64,000 nt of DNA from Tectiglobus diatomicola. GTDB lineage: Bacteria > Pseudomonadota > Alphaproteobacteria > Rhizobiales > Hyphomicrobiaceae. Position numbers and translations under genes: made by a program. The notes under the pieces were generated by a model that did not search any database, was not told the DNA's origin, and saw only the letters and a program-made list of their open reading frames with translations. The stretch covers positions 124,001-188,000 of the forward strand of contig JAZDSJ010000005.1 in the NCBI GenBank assembly GCA_039583345.1. The letters run 5' to 3'. Below are positions 1-8,997 of the stretch, one piece after another (position 1 is the first letter of the stretch; each line of letters opens with the position of its first letter).

Positions 1-1217
1 GCCGGATAATAAATGTATTTAAATATACAGGGATGTACGGGACAATGTGGAAGTGGTTTGTGACTTCTTAGTTCTTTGAGGTGATAACAAAAATCTCACC
101 ATTGTCAACTTCACACATGAATTTTTACCTACAATATCAAAAGCGCATGTTACAGATGTTAAAATGTGTACCTTGCTATGGCGACCTATAACTACTGGAT
201 GTATTCCGATGGGATTTCTTGCTCCAATTGGATAACATAAGTTGAACAGACAAACTCATGGCCTCCATTTCAAGTTGATACAACCCATTAATTAGGCGTT
301 CTACGATGCGTATACGTTTAAAATATTCTATTAGTTGTAGTTTAATATCAACAACTAAGGTTTACTTACAAATAGCTTATAATCGAAGAAGCTTTTCTCT
401 TTGGATATAGAATTTGTTATACTTCCATTGTGTGCAAACCTAGCACAACCCAAATCTGCAAGTAGAGGTTGCACATTACGTATGGCTATTTCGCTTGTTG
501 TGGAATATCAAATATGCTCAACTAAAATATTTCTTTTAAGCCAGTCAATTAAGTTTCGCTCGTTTAAACCGACACCAACCAACCCTGAATTTCTTTTAAG
601 ATTGAAATGTTTCCCATCAAAGCTTACTATGCTACGTGATTTTTGACCACGATGTTTGAAGTGTGTGAAGATCCAATGTAGTCAATTCTGCGACGTCTTT
701 ACTCCATATATACTGAAAACACCACACTTTTTTCGCAGCCTGTCTCTGTATGAATCATGCTCCTGCCTTCCACAGTAGTTAATGCTACTTTAGAATTTAG
801 TACTGGCACTGATCATACAAGTTCCCAAGGCATTAAAAGTGTAAAGTATGCATTTTTTAAAGCCAATAAAATTATGTTTAATTCTTGAAATTTTTGGAAA
901 AGATTGTCTCATGCAAAGTATTAAGGCACATCACACCTAAATCAAAAAAGTCTAGTTCTTGCGTGCTGAAGCGGAGGCCGCTCATATGATCTGTATAAAT
1001 ACTGAAGTAAAATAAAGTAAAATTTTAGTTATTGTCAAGGATTTCTTACACTGCTTTAAATTACCTAGATGTATCTAACAATATGGATACTTAAGCCAAA
1101 AAAGTTGAGCCCGTCATAGCCAGATTTACAACTCTTATAAGTAGAGAGCATATACGCTAGCTTCCGAGCCATTATGATATCATCAAGCTGTCAGACTTAA
1201 AAACTTATAAATTATAA
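1..1217. other. Gene-poor region, no recognisable gene
   Basis: No family could be recognised on either strand. An 81-codon open frame at 401-646 (+) resembles nothing known and has no ribosome-binding site I would trust. In many alphaproteobacteria purF follows cvpA on the same strand; no PurF-like N-terminus (Cys-Gly-Val-Phe-Gly start of the glutaminase domain) is visible downstream of cvpA here, so purF has been lost, moved or decayed beyond recognition. Confidence 0.5.
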
Positions 1218-1754
1218 TTAATTATTATTTAAAGAATTCAAGTCATTAGGTAAAACGTTTTGAATATATGAACTTAATGCTGAACCAGTGCTCTCTATAT
1301 AAGGTCTAGAAAGTGAATTCTTGATCCAAAAATCTTTTTCTATACTTTGAGGAGATAATATTCCGTACCAAAACATATAAGGAATGACTACTAATAGAAA
1401 GCCTCTAGCTATTCCAAATATTAATCCAAGCAGCCTATCTATTACACCCAAAGGACCGTCTAAAATTGCATCTGAAATTCGTGATGTGATTAAGTGAACG
1501 GAATAAAGTACAATAAGAAATATTACGCCACCTAATACAATCTGTGCAAGTTGTGGTGAAATTCCTGTTGTTTGTACAAAATAGCTAGTCGCATTTTTTT
1601 GATAAAATATGAAGTAAAAAACCGCACAGGCAGCCATTATCCAAGAGACTATGGAGAGAATCTCTCGTGTAAAACCACGATACATAGCAAGTAAGCCAGA
1701 GATTGATGTTATAGCTAATAAAGCAATATCAAGGTAAGTTATTAGGCCAATCAT
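1218..1754 (-). CDS. cvpA: CvpA family inner-membrane protein
   Basis: Small multi-pass membrane protein of the CvpA (colicin V production) family, with about four hydrophobic segments and the family's N-terminal pattern of a Leu-Asp-containing first helix followed by an Arg-Gly-Phe...Arg-Glu loop (YRGFTREILS). Its biochemical role is not settled; the family is linked to envelope homeostasis and, by neighbourhood, to purine synthesis. I chose the ATG at 1754 (178 aa) because GAAGGA lies nine bases before it; an in-frame TTG at 1775 would add seven residues. It is the last gene of the rpsF-to-cvpA run, starting about 50 bases after radA stops, so it is probably co-transcribed. The usual next gene, purF, is missing. 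Confidence 0.88.
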   Translation of the reverse strand: MIGLITYLDIALLAITSISGLLAMYRGFTREILSIVSWIMAACAVFYFIFYQKNATSYFVQTTGISPQLAQIVLGGVIFLIVLYSVHLITSRISDAILDGPLGVIDRLLGLIFGIARGFLLVVIPYMFWYGILSPQSIEKDFWIKNSLSRPYIESTGSALSSYIQNVLPNDLNSLNNN

Positions 1755-1804
1755 TTGTGCATGTCCTTCAGCCAACCTAATCCATGTAGATGATAAGTAA
1801 CCAT

Positions 1805-3187
1805 CTAGTCGTATGTGGAAACGTCTTCAGCAAGTTCTCTAATATACTTTATACGATTTAGACATATCTGCGTAACTTGAGTTCCTGTATCACTTTTCGA
1901 CGATAGTATAGCTCGTCGAAAACCAAGCTTTCCAGCTTCGCGCAAGCGGTTTGCTACATGCCCAGCAGCACGTATTGTACCTGATAGACTTATTTCGCCG
2001 AAATAAATATGGTCTGTTGGAAGAGCCTTACCAGAAAGAGATGATAGTAAAGCTGCCGCAGCAGCAAGGTCCACAGCTGGTTCCGTAATTTTAAGTCCCC
2101 CTGCAACGTTCAGGTAAACATCATGTTTGGCGAAACTAATACCGCACCGCGCATCTAGAACAGCGAGTATCATGGATAATCGACTGCTTTCCCATCCTAT
2201 AACAGTCCGTCGTGGTGTTCCAAGTGCAGATGGAGCAACAAGTGCTTGTATCTCAACTAAAATTGGTCGTGTTCCCTCGATGCCTGCAAATACAGCAACT
2301 CCAGGAGCTGTAGAATCACGTTCATTTAAAAACAACTCTGAGGGATTTTTAACCTGCTGTAAGCCAGAATCGGACATTTCAAAAACACCAATTTCATCGG
2401 TTGCACCGAAACGGTTTTTGACAGCTCGCAGAAGCCTAAAAGGATGTCCGCGATCCCCCTCGAAATACAGTACTGTATCAACCATGTGTTCAATGAGTTT
2501 GGGACCTGCTATCTGACCTTCTTTTGTAATATGTCCGACCAAGATTACTGCACTAGAATTTTGTTTTGCAAATCTAATAAGATTTTGTGATGCAGCTCTT
2601 ACCTGACTTATCGTTCCTGGTATAGCTTCAATATTATCTGACCAAAGTGTTTGAATAGAATCTACAATAACTAAATCGACTTTAGGTCCATCTTTAAGTG
2701 TGGCAATAATATTGCCAACATTAGTTTCAGAAGCCAATTCAACGGTTGAATTCAAAATACCTAAACGTTGAGCTCGCATGCGGATTTGAGCCGTAGATTC
2801 TTCCCCGCAAAAATAGAGAATTCTTAAACCTAAATGGGTAAGTGCTGCGGCGAGCTGTAAAAGTAGCGTTGATTTTCCAATACCAGGTTCTCCACCAATA
2901 AGGATCGCAGCTCCTGGAACAATTCCTCCACCAGTTACTCTGTCAAGTTCTTCCAAATGTGTAACAATCCGTGTAACAGATATCTCTTTGTCTTTTAATA
3001 GCTCAAGCTGAACTGTACGACTTGCTGATTTTCGTCCAGGCAAGCTACCATCAGGAGGTAAACTATGACTAGTATCTTCGATTAATGAATTCCAAGCACC
3101 ACAACTTGCACATTTTCCTGTCCAACGTGAGGAAATTGTATGACAGGACTGACAGATATAATTTAATCTTATACTTCTGGCCATCAT
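1805..3187 (-). CDS. radA: DNA repair protein RadA
   Basis: RadA (Sms) is a RecA-like, DnaB-related ATPase that promotes branch migration of recombination intermediates in the cytoplasm. Seen here: an N-terminal four-cysteine zinc finger (CQSC...CASC), a Walker A motif (GGEPGIGKSTLLLQ), the family-specific KNRFG motif, and a C-terminal Lon-protease-like domain without obvious protease function. Of the double start ATG-ATG at 3187/3184, either puts the zinc finger at the right distance from the N-terminus; AGGA is spaced six bases before the first. An upstream extension to 3232 would run into alr and is unlikely. The start lies 1-4 bases past the alr stop, so translation is probably coupled. 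At about 460 aa it is normal length. Confidence 0.96.
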   Translation of the reverse strand: MMARSIRLNYICQSCHTISSRWTGKCASCGAWNSLIEDTSHSLPPDGSLPGRKSASRTVQLELLKDKEISVTRIVTHLEELDRVTGGGIVPGAAILIGGEPGIGKSTLLLQLAAALTHLGLRILYFCGEESTAQIRMRAQRLGILNSTVELASETNVGNIIATLKDGPKVDLVIVDSIQTLWSDNIEAIPGTISQVRAASQNLIRFAKQNSSAVILVGHITKEGQIAGPKLIEHMVDTVLYFEGDRGHPFRLLRAVKNRFGATDEIGVFEMSDSGLQQVKNPSELFLNERDSTAPGVAVFAGIEGTRPILVEIQALVAPSALGTPRRTVIGWESSRLSMILAVLDARCGISFAKHDVYLNVAGGLKITEPAVDLAAAAALLSSLSGKALPTDHIYFGEISLSGTIRAAGHVANRLREAGKLGFRRAILSSKSDTGTQVTQICLNRIKYIRELAEDVSTYD

Positions 3188-3188
3188 T

Positions 3189-4349
3189 TTAAATCCTGCT
3201 AGGAATGTAGATGCGATGTGCACGATGGCCAAGACGTGTTAATATTTCATACCCGATAGTACCGGCGTGATCAGCAAGATTATCCACTGTCATCCTTTCA
3301 CCTATCAATTCAATCCAGCCTCCACGAAAAACTAAATTCTCTGGCACATCCGTGACATCAAGCGTTATAAGGTCCATAGACACTTGACCTATTACTGGGA
3401 CAGGAATATCGCCAATAAAGCCACTGAATGCAGATTTTGTATTGTCACCGCCGAGTGCGCGCATGAAGCCATCTGCATACCCAAGAGCGATCGTAGCGAT
3501 TTTGGTTCGTCTTTTAAGCTTGTGTGTTGCACCATATCCAACTGTTTCACCTGGTTCTGCTGATTGTAGCTGAAGGATCCGAGCATAAAGTTTTACAACC
3601 ATTTCCATAGGGTTGAGACCGCCTGCAAATTTTTTTCCGCCATAAAGTGCTATACCAGGCCTTACAACATCGAAATGAAATTCTGAGCCAAGAAATATAC
3701 CACTTGAGTTTGCGAGACTACACTGGACTTCGGAAAGTTGCCGACTTATATCCAGGAACTGGAATAGCTGTGCACTGTTATAAGGATGATCAGGAACATC
3801 TGAACAGACCAAATGGCTCATGATCAAGGTTAAATTAAAAGAAGTAAGTACTTCCCTATATTGACGAGAAGCCAGATTTAAAAACTCTTTGTGAGATACA
3901 CCTAATCGCCGCATTCCTGTGTTAACTTGTATTGCAGCATCGAGTTGATAGTTTATTGATTTGCAAAATTGAGCCCATTCTTTAATTTCTTGAATACTAG
4001 ATAGTACAGGTTTTAAATTAAAGTTGCGGTACTGTGTTTCGGTGCCGGGCAAAAGACCGTCAAAGATATAGATCTTTGCATTTGGTGCGATGTGTCTAGT
4101 CTGACGTCCTTCTTCTAAAGTTGCGACAAAAAATGTTTTGCAACCTTCCGTGTTTAATGCAGTAACGACAGGGCCAAGTCCCAGACCATAAGCATCGGCT
4201 TTTACAACAGCACCACACTCTGCAGCTGAAGAAATGGTGCTTAATTTCTTCCAATTGCGACATATAGCATCTACGTCAATTTCAATTATAGCACGCGCAC
4301 TAACTGGAACTTTCAGAAGTGAAGCGGGTTGATATGGACTTTGAACCAA
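3189..4349 (-). CDS. alr: Alanine racemase
   Basis: PLP-dependent enzyme that interconverts L- and D-alanine and so supplies D-Ala for peptidoglycan. The PLP-lysine motif VVKADAYGLG is present near the N-terminus and the catalytic tyrosine region GYGATHK in the C-terminal beta domain. At 386 aa it is full length for the family. The start is a TTG at 4349 with CCAGGA eight bases upstream; no ATG fits better. It sits 27 bases after dnaB and ends immediately before radA, as in other alphaproteobacterial rpsF-rplI-dnaB-alr-radA operons. An intact copy argues that the organism still makes peptidoglycan, which agrees with the M15 peptidase at 61.1 kb. Confidence 0.96.
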   Translation of the reverse strand: MVQSPYQPASLLKVPVSARAIIEIDVDAICRNWKKLSTISSAAECGAVVKADAYGLGLGPVVTALNTEGCKTFFVATLEEGRQTRHIAPNAKIYIFDGLLPGTETQYRNFNLKPVLSSIQEIKEWAQFCKSINYQLDAAIQVNTGMRRLGVSHKEFLNLASRQYREVLTSFNLTLIMSHLVCSDVPDHPYNSAQLFQFLDISRQLSEVQCSLANSSGIFLGSEFHFDVVRPGIALYGGKKFAGGLNPMEMVVKLYARILQLQSAEPGETVGYGATHKLKRRTKIATIALGYADGFMRALGGDNTKSAFSGFIGDIPVPVIGQVSMDLITLDVTDVPENLVFRGGWIELIGERMTVDNLADHAGTIGYEILTRLGHRAHRIYIPSRI

Positions 4350-4376
4350 TTTTGAGATCCTGGAATTGTGAGTGAG

Positions 4377-5900
4377 CTATTCCAAGCGCACAGGTATATG
4401 TTCTTCACGGGCAAGATTGCCAAAGCGAGTGTAGTTACCTTCAAATGCGAGTTGTACTGTGCCAATGGGACCATGACGTTGCTTTCCGATAATTACCTCA
4501 GCTTTACCAGCAACTCTGAACATTTTCTGCTGCCACTCTGAAAATTCTGGAGTTCCTTCAGTCGGTTTTGTTCTCTCAACATAGTATTCTTCTCGAAATA
4601 TAAACATAACAACGTCAGCGTCTTGCTCAATAGAGCCAGACTCTCTCAGGTCTGAGAGCTGCGGGCGTTTGTCTTCACGCTGTTCAACCTGACGTGAGAG
4701 CTGAGAAAGTGCGACTATAGGCAATTCAAGTTCCTTTGCTAGTGCCTTTAAGCCTGTAGTAATCTCTGTTATTTCATGAACACGACTCTCACCATTTCGC
4801 CTGCCTCCAGATAACAGCTGCAAATAATCGACAATAAGAAGATCAAGACCTTTTTGTCGTTTTAGTTTACGTGCCCGTGCGGCTAATTGAGCTATAGAAA
4901 TACCACCGGTCTGGTCAATAAACAACGGTACTTCGGACATAACACGGGCAACATCAGCGAGTTTTCTGAATTCTTTTTCATCAATCATACCACGCCGGAT
5001 CTTTTCAGACGTAATTTCGGTTTGCTCTGACAAGATGCGTGTTGCTAGTTGTTCTGAGGACATTTCTAAAGAAAAAAAGCCAACCTTACCACCATTAATA
5101 GTTTTTAATGTACCGTCAGATTGACGTTCTGCTTGATAGGCTTTTGCTACGTTATAGGCAATGTTGGTTACCAATGCGGTCTTGCCCATGGATGGGCGTC
5201 CAGCTAAAATGATCAAATCAGAGTTTTGTAAGCCGCCCATACGATTGTCTAGATCGGTTAAACCTGTGGATAAACCAGATAGTTGACCGTCACGCATATA
5301 AGCGCTATTAGCCATTTCTACAGCTTCTGTTAGGGCAGTTCCAAAATCAACAAATCCTTGACCATATTTTCCGCTTTCAGCAAGACTATACAGTCGGCTT
5401 TCGGCTTCTTGAATCTGTAATTCAGGAGGCGAATCAACAGGCGAATCATAAGCTGTAGTTACAAGATCCTCACCTATAACAATAAGAGAACGACGTACAT
5501 GTAAATCATATATAGTACGCCCATAATCAGCGGCGTTGACAATCGTTGCTGCATTTGCGGCTAACCGTACCAAATATTGTGGGATAGTGAGCTCTGCTGA
5601 TACTGGCTCTGCGTTTTCGAAAAACGTTCTTAGCGTAATTGGAGTAGCTTGTTTTCCTGCTGAAATTAGCTTGGCGGCAACTTCAAAAATTTCGCGGTGT
5701 ATTGGCTCATAAAAGTGTGTTGCATCTAAAAAGCTGGAAACTCGATCAAGAGCTTCATTATTCACCAGGATGGCACCGAGCATTCCTTGCTCGGCATCAA
5801 TATTGTGGGGCACCTGACGATAGGCCAGAGGTGTATTAGAGTCTGCCTGAGCTCTGAGCTGCTCGGTCTGCGTAATGGGGAGAGAATTTTGCTTTATCAT
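4377..5900 (-). CDS. dnaB: Replicative DNA helicase DnaB
   Basis: Hexameric 5'-3' helicase that unwinds DNA at the replication fork and recruits DnaG primase (also in this window). The N-terminal domain (residues about 28-130, starting at VPHNIDAEQGMLGAIL) and the C-terminal RecA-like domain are complete. Walker A is GRPSMGKTAL, Walker B is the DLLIVDYLQLL segment, and the DnaB-specific SQLSRQVEQREDKRPQLSDL stretch is present. The length of 507 aa is normal. No intein is seen. It starts at a clear ATG about 150 bases after rplI, so it may have its own promoter in addition to read-through from the ribosomal genes. Confidence 0.97.
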   Translation of the reverse strand: MIKQNSLPITQTEQLRAQADSNTPLAYRQVPHNIDAEQGMLGAILVNNEALDRVSSFLDATHFYEPIHREIFEVAAKLISAGKQATPITLRTFFENAEPVSAELTIPQYLVRLAANAATIVNAADYGRTIYDLHVRRSLIVIGEDLVTTAYDSPVDSPPELQIQEAESRLYSLAESGKYGQGFVDFGTALTEAVEMANSAYMRDGQLSGLSTGLTDLDNRMGGLQNSDLIILAGRPSMGKTALVTNIAYNVAKAYQAERQSDGTLKTINGGKVGFFSLEMSSEQLATRILSEQTEITSEKIRRGMIDEKEFRKLADVARVMSEVPLFIDQTGGISIAQLAARARKLKRQKGLDLLIVDYLQLLSGGRRNGESRVHEITEITTGLKALAKELELPIVALSQLSRQVEQREDKRPQLSDLRESGSIEQDADVVMFIFREEYYVERTKPTEGTPEFSEWQQKMFRVAGKAEVIIGKQRHGPIGTVQLAFEGNYTRFGNLAREEHIPVRLE

Positions 5901-6048
5901 GAAGATAGAATATGTGATTCCCGATAATTATTATTTGAAAAATTGACCGTGGAATTAAAGTGCTCCCCATTATTCACAGCACAATAAATACTTGTTAATT
6001 TTTATAAAAACAAAATGTCAGATTTGGAGTATTTCATGCGAATGAATG

Positions 6049-6642
6049 CTACTTTTCCTCTGTGCTATTGTCTAACTCTAACAAAACATCTTCTTCACCT
6101 GCATTAAACTCCATGTCTGGATTAAAGGTTTCAAGTTCTAAAATTTCATCTTGAATGAGCGTCACGTCTTCACCGCGTGTTTGACGCTCAGCCTCCTCTT
6201 CAGATCGGGCAACGTTAATCATTATTGAAACGTTAACTTCTGGATGTAATGAAATTTGTACCGAGTGAATACCTAATGTTTTGATAGGTAGTCGCAATTC
6301 AATTTGACGACGATCAATTGAAACACCGTCTTCAGTAATGATTCTAGCAATATCTCGCGTGGCCACAGAACCATAAAGCTGTCCAGTATCACCGGCTTGC
6401 CTAATAATAGTAAATTGCCTTCCGCTAAGTTTTTCGCCGATAATTTCTGCTTCTTTCTTAAGTTCAAGATTGCGAGCTTCTAACTGCAAACGCGTTTTTT
6501 CAAATTCGGTTTGGTTAGCACTAGTTGCTCTCAGCGCTTTACCTTTAGGTAGCAAAAAATTGCGAGCGTACCCGTTTTTAACGTTGACAATATCGCCCAT
6601 TTGTCCAAGAGAGCCAATGCGCTCTAACAAAATAATCTGCAT
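6049..6642 (-). CDS. rplI: 50S ribosomal protein bL9
   Basis: Large-subunit protein L9, which binds 23S rRNA near the L1 stalk and helps keep the reading frame. The N-terminal domain is textbook (MQIILLERIGSLGQMGDIVNVKNGYARNFL, truncated here for length: key residues are the Gly-rich turns and the NGYARNFL motif). The protein is 197 aa, longer than the roughly 150 aa of E. coli L9, because of an acidic C-terminal tail rich in Glu and Asp; such tails are common in alphaproteobacteria. It lies downstream of rpsR and the DUF2232 membrane protein and upstream of dnaB, the usual order. Confidence 0.96.
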   Translation of the reverse strand: MQIILLERIGSLGQMGDIVNVKNGYARNFLLPKGKALRATSANQTEFEKTRLQLEARNLELKKEAEIIGEKLSGRQFTIIRQAGDTGQLYGSVATRDIARIITEDGVSIDRRQIELRLPIKTLGIHSVQISLHPEVNVSIMINVARSEEEAERQTRGEDVTLIQDEILELETFNPDMEFNAGEEDVLLELDNSTEEK

Positions 6643-6733
6643 TTAGGTCAATCCTTTTGCGTGTTTGATTTTTAAAGCCTTGAATTTTCATGGAATAGCA
6701 TAAAGCTACAGTAGCTAGGTGAACAAACTTAAT

Positions 6734-7657
6734 TCAACTGTCTTCGTAGCAGCGCTTAATAGGTAAAATCGGTTCTGCGATCCCTAGCATTGAAATGGCG
6801 ATGCTAGTATACGGGTGATAAATTAGAAGAATTATATAGACAATAATAAGTACCGTAGTACGTGCTTTGAATTTTCGTGTAATATTATGAATAATTGCTA
6901 ACCCGATTATTAAGTAGGCTATAAAAATAGCACTTGCGAAGCCAAGCGCTATCAAGCCCGGGTAGCCATCCAAGAAAGATCCGCTCAATGTTGCAAACAT
7001 AAAAAGCGGTCCCTCGCGTGGGAGTGTAATAAATGATAAATCTGGCCAAGGTCTAGCTAATAGACCCGACGCGAAAATTATATAACTGCCTAACCACAAA
7101 TTTAGGCAAGCTACTGCCATCCAAAATACTGCGATGGCGGGTGTAAAGGTTTTGCTCAAAAACGACGCAAAGTTTTTTCCATCAATCTCGTCGGGGAGTT
7201 GTATAGCAAGATTATCAACTCGTTCGGTGATTATACTTTCAAGTTCATGCTCGTTGCTTGCAAAAGAAAAAAGAGATATTGCTGCGAGAGTGCCTGCTAT
7301 TAAAGTAAGCAAAAATAAAACTCGACCTGGAGGATACCATTCGACTACGCTAGAACCATTCTCATTAGTTTCACGTTTAAGCATTAATAAGTACGAGCAT
7401 ATAACCATAGGCAAGCCAACTGCAAATAGGTGATGTACGCCAGCTATAGGGTGAATAAAAAAAGCTGTCAAAAATGCCGCAGTTGCCGAAGAAGTAAGGG
7501 CTGATATCCATCCCCATCCCAATCCATAAATAATTATTGGTAGAGGAGCTACTAAAGTGAACAGAATTATGCCTACCACGGATCCACGTACTGCTGCGAT
7601 GAACAAAATAGCAGAAGAAAGACCTGTGATGAGATTAAGAAATATACTGTTTTTCAT
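6734..7657 (-). CDS. DUF2232 family multi-pass membrane protein
   Basis: A 307-aa protein with about eight hydrophobic helices and few charged residues, lying exactly between rpsR and rplI. In many alphaproteobacteria this position is held by a YybS-like DUF2232 membrane protein of unknown function, and both sequence style and context fit. No catalytic motif is visible. The fold resembles small-molecule transporter membrane components (ECF-type S subunits), but that is only a general likeness and I infer no substrate. It starts at ATG 7657 with a weak ribosome-binding site. Its retention in a shrinking genome suggests it matters. Confidence 0.8.
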   Translation of the reverse strand: MKNSIFLNLITGLSSAILFIAAVRGSVVGIILFTLVAPLPIIIYGLGWGWISALTSSATAAFLTAFFIHPIAGVHHLFAVGLPMVICSYLLMLKRETNENGSSVVEWYPPGRVLFLLTLIAGTLAAISLFSFASNEHELESIITERVDNLAIQLPDEIDGKNFASFLSKTFTPAIAVFWMAVACLNLWLGSYIIFASGLLARPWPDLSFITLPREGPLFMFATLSGSFLDGYPGLIALGFASAIFIAYLIIGLAIIHNITRKFKARTTVLIIVYIILLIYHPYTSIAISMLGIAEPILPIKRCYEDS

Positions 7658-7800
7658 AATAAGCTGTCCCGCTCATATGCGGTTAGGGGCCTTAGTAAAG
7701 TAATTAAGTACGGCCCCAGCATTCGTCACCTACTCTCGATATCAGCAAAACGATTTAGCTTAACGTTTCAGAATTGATGTAACGTATGCTTGAAACAACA

Positions 7801-8046
7801 CTACTTGATCACGTAAGGCAATAGTGCCAAGTAGCGTGCGCGTTTAATGGCTTTGGAAAGTTCACGCTGCTTTTTTGCTGAGACTGCTGTAATCCGGCTT
7901 GGAACGATTTTGCCACGCTCAGAAACGTAACGTCCTAGTAAACGAACATCTTTATAATCTATTTTAGTTGAGTTGTCTCCTGAAAAAGGACATGTTTTGC
8001 GGCGACGATGAAATGGACGCCGAGCGCCCCCTGCTGTACTTGCCAT
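7801..8046 (-). CDS. rpsR: 30S ribosomal protein bS18
   Basis: Small-subunit protein S18, which binds 16S rRNA together with S6 on the platform. The conserved core IDYKDVRLLGRYVSERGKI and the TAVSAKKQRELSKAIKRARYLALL region are present, preceded by a basic N-terminus containing a single Cys (KTCPF). At 81 aa it is the normal length. It starts two bases after the rpsF stop, so it is translationally coupled to its binding partner S6. ATG 8046 is preceded by AGGA at a nine-base spacing. Confidence 0.97.
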   Translation of the reverse strand: MASTAGGARRPFHRRRKTCPFSGDNSTKIDYKDVRLLGRYVSERGKIVPSRITAVSAKKQRELSKAIKRARYLALLPYVIK

Positions 8047-8048
8047 GT

Positions 8049-8543
8049 TTATAAATCCTGATTTTGCTGATCAATTACTTGTGGTCGCACCCGAAATGTT
8101 GAGCCCTCACGGCTGCTACGTTCACTTCTGTTCCCTCTTTCGCCCCTATCGCCTTTATCTCCTCGTGGACTGCTGCGATCACTGCGAAAACCTGCACTAC
8201 TCCCGCGGCGTTCTTCACGATCGTTCTTGCGCATCTGTACAGATTGCTCTATCTCGTGGCTATCAACCTTAATGCTCATAAAACGTATGATATCCGTAGA
8301 CAAATGCATGCGCCTCTCCATCTCGGCTAAGGTTGCTGCAGGGGCATCTATATTAATGAGCGTATAGTGTGCTTTGCGGTTTTTCTTAACTTTATATGCT
8401 AAAGATTTAACGCCCCAATATTCAATTTTGCCGAAGGATCCTCCGCCTTCTTCTATAACCTGTTTTAGCTCTGCAGTAATGGCTTCAACCTGTTGTTGGG
8501 AGACATCCTGGCGCGCAAGATAAACGTGTTCATATAGTGGCAT
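8049..8543 (-). CDS. rpsF: 30S ribosomal protein bS6
   Basis: Small-subunit protein S6, partner of S18. The start is taken at ATG 8543 (164 aa; MPLYEHVYLARQD...), where bS6 normally begins and where GGAAAGG sits upstream; a longer open frame to 8645 would add 34 residues that do not belong to the family. The core ferredoxin-like domain covers roughly residues 1-100, with the typical G-KIEYWG-KSLAYKVKKNRKAHY segment. After it comes a low-complexity tail of about 55 residues rich in Arg, Gly, Ser and Asp, longer than the E. coli glutamylated tail; extended charged S6 tails are common in alphaproteobacteria. It is first in the rpsF-rpsR-DUF2232-rplI run and divergent from fabD. Confidence 0.95.
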   Translation of the reverse strand: MPLYEHVYLARQDVSQQQVEAITAELKQVIEEGGGSFGKIEYWGVKSLAYKVKKNRKAHYTLINIDAPAATLAEMERRMHLSTDIIRFMSIKVDSHEIEQSVQMRKNDREERRGSSAGFRSDRSSPRGDKGDRGERGNRSERSSREGSTFRVRPQVIDQQNQDL

Positions 8544-8997
8544 GACATAGCCTTTCCGTAGAATCTTTACTTTTATGTAGCACAGCCTCTGCCGATCAGT
8601 GTTAAAGTGTTCGGTTTCCGCGAGGAAAGCCTCAAAGGTGACCAAAAAATTTTTAAATTAGAGTGCTGATCAAAACCAAACCACGTGCGCAAAAACTACT
8701 GCAGTAAATTCGAATAAAGGCTGAGACTAATTGGAAATTCTAAGAAAAGCAAGTTTTTTGATAGAAAAACAAGGTTTGCTCACGGGAACCCTTGACATAC
8801 AAGTCACTGCTGTGTGTATAGCGCAGGTTTAGTAAGAAAGTAGCCAATGAAGACTAGGACATTATATACGCACAATTCACTATATTTATAAGAATTAATT
8901 ACGACAACTTATAGCTTAAAGTATTAAAAGAGTTGATAGTTAGCAAAAATTTTTAAAATTTAGTAAAATTAGGCGATTTAAGAATAGGAGATTGTAA
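8544..8997. other. Divergent control region between rpsF and fabD
   Basis: About 450 bases separating the divergent ribosomal-protein and fatty-acid operons. It contains a good plus-strand promoter (8792-8822) for fabD, described separately. I did not find an equally clear minus-strand promoter for rpsF. No gene fits in this stretch. Confidence 0.6.
8792..8822 (+). promoter_or_regulatory. Likely sigma-70 promoter of the fabD operon
   Basis: A perfect -35 hexamer TTGACA (8792-8797) is followed by TATAGC at 8817-8822 (19-base spacer) or TGTATA at 8815-8820 (17-base spacer). The CCCTTGACA context is typical of strong alphaproteobacterial promoters. Transcription would start near 8829, giving fabD a leader of about 170 bases whose function is unknown. 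No other strong candidate lies closer to fabD. Confidence 0.55.

Noticed and set aside
401..646. 81-codon plus-strand open frame
   Set aside because: No family resemblance, no ribosome-binding site, and open frames of this length are expected by chance in such AT-rich sequence.
5265..5275. DnaA-box-like TGTGGATAA inside dnaB (and a related TTATCCAC in alr)
   Set aside because: Single sites inside conserved coding sequence with no cluster and no AT-rich unwinding element arrangement; not an origin.
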